Positions 10,532 through 20,800 of a stretch of 64,000 nt of DNA are shown here, one piece after another; positions within the stretch are counted from its first letter, which is position 1; each line of letters opens with the position of its first letter. A model generated the notes under the pieces. That model saw nothing but the letters and a program-made list of their open reading frames with translations. It searched no databases and was not told the origin of the DNA. Where the stretch lies: positions 4,092,001-4,156,000 of the forward strand of contig OY744467.1 in NCBI GenBank assembly GCA_963556145.1. The letters run 5' to 3'. The translations under genes and the position numbers were made by a program. The stretch is from Hygrocybe punicea. Lineage: Eukaryota; Basidiomycota; Agaricomycetes; Agaricales; Hygrophoraceae.

Positions 10532-12919
10532 TTGAAAACTCCGTCATCGTCATCGTCCCTGTCTTCGTCTTCGTCCACGCCGTCATCGTCCACGTTACCC
10601 GACCCGCTCATCGTACACCCGACAACCGCTTCATCGACATCTCAGCTCCTTCCACCCACAATGACTTCGACCTCTGGATCTTCGACCGCTCCCCACGTTA
10701 CCGCTCCCCATGTTACTCCATGACAAATGCCCGCTCGCGGTCACTCCACGGCCCCGACCTTCGACGGGAACCCGCTCAATTTAAACCGCTTCTTCGAAGA
10801 AGTCGAGATACTTGCTGCCGATGCCGCTCTCAACGACGCAGGACGCATTAAGCATAGTCTGCACTACGCGTCGCTTAGCGACTACGAGCTATGGGCCAGT
10901 TTACCTAGTGCGACCGGCGTCGATTATGCCGCATTCAAAAGGAGCGTACTCGTGCTATACCCGGGCACGGAAGACGATCACCGGTACACTATGGCGGATC
11001 TCGACCGTCTTACGCACACCCAAACCGCTTACGGTATCCGTACCCACGCTGAACTTGGCGAATATTACCGCGAGTTCATCCGGATCTCAGGGTTTCTTCT
11101 AGACAAGGGTCGGATCTCTCCCCGAGAATGCAACATCGCGTACGAGAACGGCTTCCATGTCGAGCTTAAAAAGGACATCAAAACCCGTCTGCAGTACCAA
11201 AAACCGAACCATTTCCATAGCGACCCTTACAACTTCCAGGACTTCCACAATTGCGCCCACTTCCTACTGGCCGGAACCGCGGCTGAACCGTCCACCGTCT
11301 CTCGTCTATCGTCAACGTCGCCTGCCGCCATCCAGTACTCGACTCCAATAGAACCCGCCACCCGCTACCCGCCACCCGCTCGCTATGACCCAGTCATTCC
11401 TAAAGCGGAACCGGTCGAACCTAACGTATCCGACCTATTTCGTCTCGTTTCGCAACAACTCGCTGTCCTCATGCAAGCCCTCACCGAACGCAACAACCCC
11501 CCAAAGCCGTGTGCAAATAGGGCTGAGCCGACCACCGCAGGACAGGGTTTCACCAACTTCAACTGCCTCTTTTGCGACGACCCGTTCCATCATATACGCG
11601 ATTGTCCCATCTGCGAGCAGTACACTCGAGACGGAATATGCCGCAAGAACGAGCACGGCCGCATCGTGTTGCCTAACGGAATGTATCTTCCAAAGGCTAT
11701 TGTCGGCAAAAATATGAGGGAACGCTTCGACGCGTGGCACGCACAGAACCCCGGCAACCGCGCTCCCCCTGCCCGCAACCCCACAGAACCGTTCCAACGC
11801 GACCCGCCGCCTCATGTCAAAGCTAACTTTGTCTCCGCCGTCGAAGTACCCACCTACGAACCAGAGGTCACCACCGAGTACGCTGACATCTTTCAGTCCA
11901 CGACGTCCGACATCGACGACGACAACGAACAAATCAAGGTTCTGGAAGCCGAAGTGCAGCGGCTTCGTAAACGGGTTAGATTTGACGGCGTAGAGATCCC
12001 CTCTAAAGCGAAAGGCAAGTCTAGAGAGACGTATCCCAATCCACCCGCCACTTCCACGTCCGTCCCCGCCGCGAAACCCGCCGAGAAAACGTCTACCAGA
12101 CCTGTCAACGAGCACCCGATCACCATCGTTCCACCTTCGAACACGCGGCCGACCGAGCCGACCGCCTTCGTGCCGCGCACTCCCCAGAACCTTCCCGCAT
12201 CGCACCCCCAGTACCGCTACCAAGCCCCCATCGAAGATCCCGGTATCGCCAAATCCGTCATCAACCGCGCGCTCGATTCTCAAGTCTGCATTTCACAACG
12301 AGAACTTTTAGCCATGTCGTCCAACGCCCGCCGTCACATGAAGGACCTCACTACGTCGAAAAAGGTCACCGCCGAGAGTAACAACGTCGAGGTCTTCCAT
12401 TTTCACGCACCCGAAATCCCCACTCGCGCCTGTCAACACTGTCAGGAAAACGTCCCGCTCGTCGTCGGCCGCGACTCAGTCCCTCTCCGTGCGGTCTACC
12501 CGCTTATCAACGGAAAATTCGTATTCGAGTGCGTCCTCGACAACGGTTCCATGATCATCGGCATGCGACGCGATATTTGGGAGAAACTCGGTTACGGCCT
12601 CCAAAATATGAAGATGCGGATGCAGTCGGCAAATAAAAGCGACAACGACACCCTCGGCCGGATCGCCAACCTAAAATTCACTTTTGGCGACGTCGATCTT
12701 TTCCTCCAAGTCCAAGTCGTCGACGATGCCCCCTATGAGATCCTCATTGGCCGCCCGTTCTTCACGCTTTCCGAGGCCCTTACGAAGGATTATAAAAACG
12801 GAGAACAACAAGTCACGATCACGGATCCAAACACCGGCGCCGTCGTCACCTTGCCCACCATCGAGCACAACCAAAAGAACCGACGAGAGCGGTCCGACAC
12901 CGGAAAGCCGGATTTTTAG
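10532..12919 (+). pseudogene. gag-protease polyprotein of element C
   Basis: An S/T/P-rich leader starting at 10532 (or 10662) is cut by TGA at 10721-10723 and continues in frame from 10727 for 730 residues. Seen in order: gag core (FDGNPLNLNRFFEEVE... HFLLAG), a zinc knuckle C-x2-C-x4-H-x4-C (CLFCDDPFHHIRDC, about 11563-11604), a Pro-rich linker and an aspartic-protease domain with LDNGSMIIGMRRDIWEKLG and YEILIGRPFF (about 12535-12770). The Asp-Asn-Gly-Ser catalytic variant is usual in this basidiomycete lineage as far as I recall. The frame ends with TAG at 12917, immediately after the slippery site. Confidence 0.9.
12910..12916 (+). promoter_or_regulatory. Putative -1 ribosomal frameshift site, element C
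   Basis: The gag-protease frame reads CCG GAT TTT TAG. The heptamer G GAT TTT belongs to the GGATTTN class known from retroviral pro-pol junctions. A -1 shift gives GGA TTT TTA GAA and opens the pol frame. The arrangement, slippery heptamer then stop codon in the next codon, is the same as in element B. Confidence 0.6.
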
Positions 12920-15900
12920 AAGTCGAGGACCCAGAGAAACCTCTCGGGAAGGACGCACCGGGAGATGAGAAGCCACCACTCGAAAGCGACCACACCTATA
13001 CCACGAACTATGCTTCCCTTTTGCCGTTTCCCCTAGAAGAGGACTTATGTTTTTCTATCGATTTAGATTTCTCTTCGTCTCAGCCTCAGACTGCCGCCCA
13101 GTACATTTCATTGTTGACCGATGTACAAAATCAGCTACGTACTACCGATACCCTTCCTTCGTCTTGTTCCGTCTCCGCTCCTGCATCACCTATTTCTTCT
13201 TCGAATATTTGTAACAAAGCCTCTACTGAACACGCTACTTATATCTCGTATACCACCCCCCCTACCAGGGACCTAAAAGGAGTCGTTACCAAGAAAAAGT
13301 ATAAGAAGGTAGCCGATCATATCCGCCCAATTTCTACCACTCTCCCCAACGAATACCGCATCATACGCGAGATCACCAGCGACCCACTAGCCGATTTACC
13401 CACGCTCCCGACTCACCCACCCAACTTTACACCCGGCACCCACTATACCCAGGAACGACACGACGCGATGCCGATGAACCCGGATGGATTCCTTTGGCCT
13501 GAGGAAGAAAAACTCGGCCACCATATCATCAAAACGCAAGAAGCCGCCTTCGCCTGGAACGAATCCGAGAAGGGCCAGTTCAATACGGACTACTTCCCAC
13601 CGATCCACATTCCCACCGTACCGCACGACCCGTGGGTCCATCGCAATATCCCAATCCCACCCGGCATCCTTAACGAAGTCATCGGCATCATCAAAGACAA
13701 AATTAACGCCGGTACCTATGAACCCTTGAATTCGTCATACCGCTCCCGCTGGTTCTGCGTTTTGAAAAAGGACGGGAAGTCTCTTTGAATCGTCCACGAT
13801 CTACAGCCGCTTAACGCCGTCACTATCCGCGATCCCGCCGTACCGCCCATGACAGAGCACTTGGCCGAGGCCTTTGGCGGCCACTCTTGCTACGCTTCCT
13901 TCGACCTCTTCGTCTCTTTCGACCAACGCCTCGTCCACCCCTCGTCTCGGGACTATATGACCTTTCAGTCTCCACTCGGAACGCTTCGACTTACGCGGAT
14001 TGCTATGGGATACACAAATTCCCCGCAGATCCTACACGGTGACTCCACGTACATCCTCCGTGACGAAATCCCTCATCTTGCCGTTCCGTATATGGACGAT
14101 ATTCCCGTCAAAGGGCCTCCAACCCACTACGAGCAACCCGACGGCACCTACGAGACTATACCCGAGAACCCGGCAATTCGACGTTTCATTTGGGAGCACT
14201 TCCAAGGTGTCAACCGCGTCATCCAGCGTTTCCGCTATGTCGGCGGTACCTTCAATGGCAAAAAACTCGAGTTGTGTCGACCCTCAGTCATCGTTGTTGG
14301 CCACCGATGCACATACGAAGGAAGAGTAGCCGACGACTCCAAAGTACAGAAGATTCGCGATTGGCCACTGCCAACCAACCTCACCAAAGTTCACGCCTTT
14401 CTCGGTATCTGCGGCGTCTTGCGTATTTTTATCAAGGACTTCTCGCTCCACTCCCGACCCCTCGTCCGTCTTACCCGCAAAGGTATACCCTTCGAATTTG
14501 GTGAAGAAGAAGAGACCGCCGTCGACTACCTCAAAAACGCCGTCATTACGTCGCCAGCGCTGCGCGCTATCGACTACACGCGTGAATGGGAAGTGATTCT
14601 CGCCGTTGATTCATCCGTCCTTGGAGTCGGCTTCGTTCTCATGCAAATCCGCGCTGACGGAAAATGTTATCCGAATCGCTTTGGTTCAATATCGTGGAAT
14701 GAACGCGAAGCCCGATACTCCCAGTCCAAGCTCGAACTCTACGGCCTCTTCAGGGCCCTCCGCGCCTACTGAATCTTCATCATCGGCGTCCGCAACCTCA
14801 CTGTTGAAGTCGACGCGAAGTATATAAAAGGGATGCTCAACAACCCCAACATTCAGCCCAATGCAACAATCAACCGATGGATAGCCGGCGTGCTCTTATT
14901 TGACTTTAGACTCGTTCACGTACCCGCTTCCGCACATGGTGCACCCGACGGACTCTCCCGACGCCCCCGTGCTGCAGAAGACCCCGAGGAGATCAACGAC
15001 TCCGACGATTGGCTCGATCACTCCTACGGTTTCTTTATGGAAGTCGTCAACTACCGACCCGTCCCCATACCGTCTATACCGATTGCCGTATGCAGCTGAT
15101 GCCATGCCACAGCCGACCGACTCCACGAGTTACCCGCCGTCCTCGTCTACACAAATCAGGAAGCCGTTTCTGACATACCGCAATCCGATAAAGCCCGCGC
15201 GGCCGACGCTCGTCTTGCTCTCGTTGAGACTTGGTTACGAGATCTAACCCGACCCACGAACCTCACTGACGAAGAATACCGTCTGTTCTTACGATACGCC
15301 CTTGAATTCTTCATCACCGATAACAAGCTTTGGCGCAAAGACCGTCATGGAAAACACAAACTCGTCATACCGCCCGACCGCCGGCTTCAGTTACTCAAAG
15401 ACGCTCACGACTCTCTCGGCCACAAAGGTATATTCTCCATCCGCGCTCGGCTACTCGATCGTTTCTGGTGGCCGCACCTCGAGCACGACGTTAAGTGGTA
15501 CGTCCAGTCTTGCCATCAGTGCCAAGTACGGCAAATGCATTATCATCACATTCCGCCCACCGTCGCTACACCGGCCTCACTATTTCGTAAAGCGTATGTC
15601 GACACAATGTTTATGCCACGATCCGGCGGCTATCGATACATCGTCCAAGCCCGTTGCTCCCTGTCCGCCTACCCTGAGTTCCGCATGTTACGCCGTGAGA
15701 CCGGCTCCACCATCGGCACGTTCTTGTTCGAAGACATCTTATGCCGTTGGGGCGCTCTCGAAGAAATCGTCACTGACAACGGCAAGCCGTTTGTAGAAGC
15801 GCTCGACTATCTCGCCTCCCGCTACGTATCTGCCACATCCGCATTTCGCCCTATAACTCACAAGCAAACAGACCCGTTGAGCGTCGCCACCTAGATGTCC

Positions 15901-16568
15901 GGGAGGCCATTATGAAAAGTTGTGACGGAGATGAAAAGAAATGGCACACCGTAACCCACTCCGTATTTTGGGCTGAACGGGTCACGACACACAAAAGCCT
16001 CGGATACTCGTCCTACTACATCGCACATGGAGTAGAACCACTTTTTCCATTCGATTTTGCCGAAGCTACGTACATGGTTCCGATGCAAGATACGATGTCT
16101 ACGACCGACCTCATAGTCATCCGCGCCCGACAACTTCGTAAACGAGAAGCCGACCTCGATCGGGTCAAAGAAAAGCTTACCAAATCTCGGCTCGCGTCCG
16201 CCCGGCAATTCAAGCAGAAATACGCCAACACGATCAAAGTTTACGACTTCGAACCCGGTAACCTCGTTCTCATCCGAAATTCACGTATCGAAATGTCTCT
16301 CGATCGTAAAGCAAAACCGCGGTACTTTGGACCCATGGTTGTCGTCAGGAAAACAGAAGGCGGATCCTACATACTCGCCGAACTCGACGGTGCGGTTTCT
16401 AAATCTCGATTTGCCGCTTTCCGAGTCGTACCCTACCATGCCCGCTCAAAAATATCAATACCGTTGGACGACTTCTTACAATACCCTGATGCCGATGATA
16501 CCGATTCAAACGATCTTGATGATCCGACGTACCCGCCCTCTATAGACTCCTCACCCGACGACGATTAA
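12912..16568 (+). pseudogene. pol of element C: RT, RNase H, integrase
   Basis: After the shift the frame encodes a linker, RT (IPIPPGILNEV; IVHDLQPLN; active site VPYMDDI near 14090), RNase H (VILAVDSS near 14605; LELYGLF), the H2C2 zinc-binding region (AHDSLGHKG... SCHQC, about 15395-15525) and integrase with catalytic Asp in DTMFMP, Asp in TDNGKPF and Glu in PVERRH. TGA codons at 13786, 14770 and 15097 replace probable Arg. One base is missing near 15826 (RY then shifted to ICHIRIS), moving the rest of integrase (ending 16568) into another frame. A C-terminal domain with ARYFGP/GGSYILAELDG follows. Confidence 0.93.
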
Positions 16569-16772
16569 GCATTTCATTTATATTCTGTCCACGTTATACC
16601 CCCATTTTATTTAGTTCCTCTTAGTTTTCTAACGATATGATGAATGATGCAAATAGTCCTATGTCTTCGGGAGCCGATCGGCTTTCCTTAGCTGGGTGAA
16701 CAAGCTGACATGTCTTTTATGTACACGATATTTTTTTATATATACACAACGGGCTCGTTATTTTTGTCTATC

Positions 16773-18169
16773 TTAAAGGCGGCCAGTCTCGTAATCCCGC
16801 TTCAACATCGCCAACCTTGAGGTCGACTGTTCGAGATCAACGCGAAGCCGCTGGAACTCTTGACCGAAGTGGACGAGGTGACAGTTGACGTTGGTGCCCA
16901 GGGCTCCCAGCTCCTCCGTAAGGACCGCTAGCCGCGCCGACACTTGCTCGTAATTCTCCATCGTCAAAATGAACGGGTTTGCTGCCGAGGCCGCCCTAAG
17001 CCTTTTCGTCGGCCGCTCTTCCTCCGACTCCTCCTCGTCTTCGTCATCGTCCTCGACCGACTCCACGTCCTCGACCCGCGGTTTGCTCGTTGAGGCCCAG
17101 GCAGGCCTACTGCGGATGGGCTTTGTCGTGAACGACAATGGCTTCCTCGTGCCGACCGCGACCTCTTTGCCCTTTCTGGTATCCACCTTGCGCCAACCCC
17201 CGCCCGTCCGGTGTGTAGCGTTAGTACATCTTTTCTTCAGCCTCCGGCATCGTTTGCACACGTAGCCTGTGACGCCTCGACACGCCTCTTGCGCCTTGAC
17301 GCAGTTGGTGCAGGGTTGTAGGGGAAACGGCCCGGTGAACTGTTACCAGGATCAGTGACTAAAGAACAAATGAACCGACACAGGAACTCACCGTCGTACC
17401 AGCTAGGTCTCCGGTCTCTATGCCCGGCGTATCTACGTCTTCTACATCGGCCGGTGTCTCTGGTGCCAGGTCGACGGGGCCTTCCTCTGTCTCAACTGCG
17501 GCTTCGCCTTCCGGAATCGACTCAGTCCTTGGTTCACCCGCGACTGATGCGTTTGCTTCAGCTCGCCGTTCTTCGCTGAGCCGCCGCCGATACGCGGCTC
17601 CATCCCTTTCAACCCAGTCCACTTCTTGATTCCAGTGCTGCTCGTGTTGTTCTATTCTAAGCCACTCCCGCCTTTCCTCTGCCGCCTTTCGCCTTTTCTC
17701 TGCCTCCGCTCGTGCATTTGCCTCTGCCATCCATCTGGCCTCCTCTTCCCGCGTAGCTGCTTCTTCATCCGCCCGCTGTCTAGCTTCTTCCTTTTCCTGC
17801 CTCTCTCAGTCCGCCACTTCTTTCAGCCACTCTTCGACATCATTGGCGTACGATTGGTGGTCGGCCCATAACAGTGGCGTTACTGGCCTTGTACCACCAG
17901 CTCGGAGTTCCGCGACGATTCCATTATAAGCATGCTAGCGGGACGACATGAGCTATCTTAGGACACGCGTGATCAATCGGGAAACTCACCAGCGCTTTCT
18001 TGCGGCCGTGTAACCATTGTTGGGCCATCCCCTCGTTGCCGTCCACCATCGTTACGAGATCGTCGCTGTGAAACACGGTGACCGCGTTGACAGCCTCTTC
18101 GTAGTCCGCCCGGACATCGGGTTCGATGCTTTCAACGAAGGCGAGGAAATTGTCGTAGATTTGAGACAT
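16773..18169 (-). pseudogene. Antisense three-exon gene of element C: Zn2Cys6-like coiled-coil protein
   Basis: Exons on the minus strand are 18169-17990, 17934-17392 and 17339-16773 (180, 543 and 567 nt, all phase 0); introns are 55 and 52 bp with GTGAGT donors. The 429-residue product has an N-terminal domain (IYDNFLAFV... QQWLHGRKKAL), a long charged coiled coil (DVEEWLKEV... RRRLSEERR), a cysteine cluster C-x2-C-x6-C-x7-C-x2-C-x6-C followed by basic residues (near 17200-17300), an acidic run (DDDEDEEESEEE) and a C-terminal coiled coil ending in YETGRL. The spacing meets the Zn(II)2Cys6 consensus, which implies nuclear DNA binding. One in-frame TGA (17806-17808) interrupts exon 2 at a probable Arg. 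Function is not known; regulation of the element is a hypothesis. Confidence 0.8.
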
Positions 18170-18261
18170 TGTGGGCGTGTGATGGTGTAGAGGAAAGGTC
18201 GGATCAACAACGAGATTTTTTTTATTTTTTTTTACTTTGCCGTTGTTTGGCCGCTCACGTG
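18170..18261 (-). promoter_or_regulatory. Putative antisense promoter of element C
   Basis: CACGTG (18256-18261) lies 87 bp upstream of the antisense start. A long A-tract on the antisense strand (T-rich on plus, 18210-18232) separates them. The same box-plus-tract layout precedes the antisense gene of element A although the surrounding sequence differs. Confidence 0.5.
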
Positions 18262-18325
18262 ATTGGCCACATTCGCGACCTGCATTTGGAGACCCCATAT
18301 TCTCGACCACGGATGGTCTCTATTA

Positions 18326-18340
18326 GAAGACCCAAGGAGA
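18326..18340 (+). other. Probable polypurine tract, element C
   Basis: AGAAGACCCAAGGAGA abuts the 3' LTR. It is short and imperfect but lies where the plus-strand primer must be. Confidence 0.4.
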
Positions 18341-19135
18341 TGTAGAGGGTCCTCGACCCTCTGAGGCCGTAACATCGATATCTAGCAAATCCGCTCGAAC
18401 CCAACGTCTCTAGCAATCTACGCTCGAACCCGACATAACCCGACGCAACCCGATGCATACCGACTAGCACGGCCACTCACGTACCTGGTCGGTCTATCTC
18501 GTAAACTCACGGAACTTCAAATATCAAAGATAGATCTCATCGGACTGGGATCCCGACATCGGACTTGCCTTATTCACGCCTAGCGTCTCCCTTATGGGGA
18601 TATAGTAAAGTATATTGCATCTTTTACGGTTTTTTATATCTTCCACCCATTTTCCCTGTCATCGTCGCCTCGCAACGCTCTTCCTACTTCCCCATTTTTA
18701 TTCTCCTTTGTTTCCTCTCATCGGCCGAGGACTCTCGTCCAAATCTAGGTACAGAAATTTGTAGTATAAAAACGGTGCCCAAGCGCCGTCTCAAAATAAG
18801 AAACCAGTTCCCCCGTTTCCTCTCTCTGAGAATTAGTCTCTCAGTAAAATCCATCGCACACATTGCTCGTCGGATTCCTCGACGCTCTCCCCGTCGTTCT
18901 ACCGCCTTTATCTCTACGTCCCTCGTCACCCGACACCCGACCCGCCGTACCCGACATCGTCGGCTTCGTCGGCTTTGACCGGTCTCGATAGATTTCAGTA
19001 GTTTACTCGGCGGCTTCTTACCATTTATATCCTATCATTTTACTGAAGCTTGTTAGACTATTCCTAGTCACTTCTACGCTGACCCCCACAGGCTTAGGAT
19101 TATTATTCCGCAGCCACCCTGACCTCGCCTTTACA
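18341..19135 (+). repeat. 3' LTR of element C
   Basis: The 795-bp copy is collinear with 9365-10159 without gaps. It is followed by CCGA (19136-19139), the 4-bp target duplication. Confidence 0.95.
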
Positions 19136-19139
19136 CCGA

Positions 19140-19293
19140 CACTTCGATACTTGCCAGCTTCGACTCCATTCACATTATACCCCCATTTCCACCCATTTTC
19201 AACATCACTTCCACACATTTCTTCCCACAACCCTGGGATCTTTGTCACTGTTTGGATCGACCAGGGATGGTCTCAATCTGAGTCCTGACCAGA
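19140..19293 (+). other. 3' tail of element A resumed after element C
   Basis: The segment ending GACCAGGGATGGTCTCAATC...GACCAGA resembles the tail of element C before its 3' LTR (CGACCACGGATGGTCTCTATT...). It joins the antisense promoter side of A (up to 9364) with the 3' LTR of A. Confidence 0.65.
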
Positions 19294-19343
19294 TGTAGAG
19301 GCTCCAGATTGTGTGGATCTGTATCTCCTTCATATCTGACACC

Positions 19344-20239
19344 TAGTGTATTGCACAGGTATGGGTAAACCCGTGGGTATTGCCACGGGTTCAGCCACAG
19401 GTGCGGGTATGGGTACAGCAATTTGTACCCATGCGATTACCCGTACCCACGATGGGTAACCCGTGACATTCAGACACACAAATCATGCGTCGGGTTCAAC
19501 CGCAACCGCAACAATCCAACCACAACGACCACGACAACAAAATAGAAGACCACGGTGACGAAGACCATGACAACGGCAATGGAGAGCATGGCCGGGAGGG
19601 TGGTGTGCCCACCTACTGGCCCTGGTACGTATCTAGATTCTACCTACATTGACATTGACTAATTCCATACCTCGCAAACACGCCCTGACACGTCGACATC
19701 GTTCACGAGGTGATAGGCACCAAGAAAGATGACGGGACTCAAGACTCATCCCAGGCCCCCCACATACCGGTCGGCAATGAGCCAGAGTGCCCAAAGACAA
19801 CCACCCCCATTCACCTTGTGTCCACCAGCCCATGCGTCCACCGGCCCACATGTCCAATGACACATCAGCTGGCTTTGTGCCCACCACCCCCGTTCACCTC
19901 GCGTCCACCAGCCCACGCATCCACTGGCCCACACGTCCAATGACGCATCACCTGGCTTTGTGCCCACCCACCAACTCCACTGCACCAGGCCCGCACCCAC
20001 ACCCATTCCACCTCGTGCTCACATGGCGTGCGTCAATTGACACATGTCCAGTGTCACGAGGTCAAAGGGTGTGCATGTCCGGTGTTGCGAGTGAGACCCG
20101 TGGGTTACCCGCTACGGGTACAGGTAGGGAAAAAAAGACCTGGCACAAAACCCGTACCCGCGGTGATGGGTACAGGTATTCATGGGTACGGGTATGGGTA
20201 TCCCCAAAAGTACATGGGGGTTACCCGTGCAATACACTA
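19344..20239. mobile_element. Non-autonomous hAT-type element 1 (896 bp)
   Basis: The ends are inverted: TAGTGTATTGCACAGGTA at left and, on the other strand, TAGTGTATTGCACGGGTA at right. The 8-bp target duplication is CTGACACC (19336-19343) and CTAACACC (20240-20247); the uninterrupted LTR at 4984 has CTGACACC once. Subterminal GGGTA/TACCC repeats fill both flanks. hAT elements make 8-bp duplications, often begin TA(G)TG and have such subterminal arrays. No transposase is encoded. Confidence 0.88.
19812..19977 (+). repeat. ~83-bp tandem repeat inside hAT element 1
   Basis: Two copies start at 19812 and 19895 (CACCTYGYGTCCACCAGCCC...), with a third partial copy after about 19990. Confidence 0.75.
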
Positions 20240-20800
20240 CTAACACCATTCCCATCCATTCCCATTCCTATATCATCAATTCTGCTCAATTCTGCTCAAT
20301 TCCGCTCAATTGCTATCGATTCCACTCCGGATTCTGCCTCCGGAATTGTTCCTACTCGCAATGCAATGTCCCTAACGACCTGGAATCAGTACATATATAG
20401 TTGTATATCATATATCATCGTTTCCCGTCTCCTAGTACATAGCACTCCTCCTATCCTCCTCTTCACTCATCCCCTATCACTTACAGCCTTCACTTGTAGC
20501 ACATAGTTACCATAGCACAGGATCCCTCACAGTAGTATAAAAGTAGCACATTTACACTACAAACTGTATAGAAATACAGATACCCAGACACGCATATAGA
20601 AACCTCTTATCATCCCATCTCATTTATACTTGCCTTTGTCCTTTCCCCCACACTCTCCCTCTGATTCCGGAACACCTGGATTCAGGTTGGATTGACTAGA
20701 CCTCTCTAAAGAAACTGATTCCTCTGATCACTTTCTAGCTGATCACCCTTCATAGTAGATTCCTCATCCAGGTCTACAACAGAACTCGCCATCACATCGG

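Larger units (their letters stand above)
9365..19135 (+). mobile_element. Full-length Ty3/Gypsy retrotransposon, element C, with antisense gene
   Basis: Two 795-bp LTRs (9365-10159 and 18341-19135) with TG...CA ends differ at 12 positions. They enclose a primer site, gag-protease, a -1 frameshift site, RT-RNase H-integrase and a three-exon gene on the opposite strand. The 4-bp duplication CCGA flanks it (9361-9364, 19136-19139). It is inserted in the 3' part of element A. Four premature TGA codons in the sense frames and a 1-base deletion in integrase make this copy non-functional although the LTRs are young. Confidence 0.95.
4984..20796 (+). mobile_element. Non-autonomous Ty3-type LTR element A, split by element C
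   Basis: The 5' LTR (4984-5555), primer site, gag relic (5741-6305), pyrimidine-rich spacer, antisense gene (9244-7509) and, after the element C insertion (9365-19139), a short tail and 3' LTR (19294-20796) make one element. Both ends carry the 4-bp duplication TCGG (4980-4983 and 20797-20800). Removing C and the hAT insertion leaves about 5.1 kb. No protease, RT, RNase H or integrase remains, so it would need enzymes from a relative such as C, with which it shares the primer site, the LTR start TGTAGAGG and the tail sequence. Confidence 0.85.
19294..20796 (+). repeat. 3' LTR of element A, interrupted by a hAT element
   Basis: TGTAGAGGCTCCAG...TCACA is split at 19344-20239 by a hAT insertion. 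The remaining ~600 bp matches 4984-5555 with substitutions and a small insertion (ATCATATATCATCG near 20410). Confidence 0.88.

Noticed and set aside
11435..12283. Long minus-strand open frame (282 codons) opposite gag-protease of element C
   Set aside because: It mirrors the GC-rich codon use of gag, has no introns or motifs, and has no counterpart in element A; it is a shadow, unlike the antisense gene at 16773-18169.
9365..19135. Classical RIP (CpA or TCG-limited mutation)
   Set aside because: The LTR changes fall at CpG with any preceding base and number only twelve; this fits methylation-driven deamination better.
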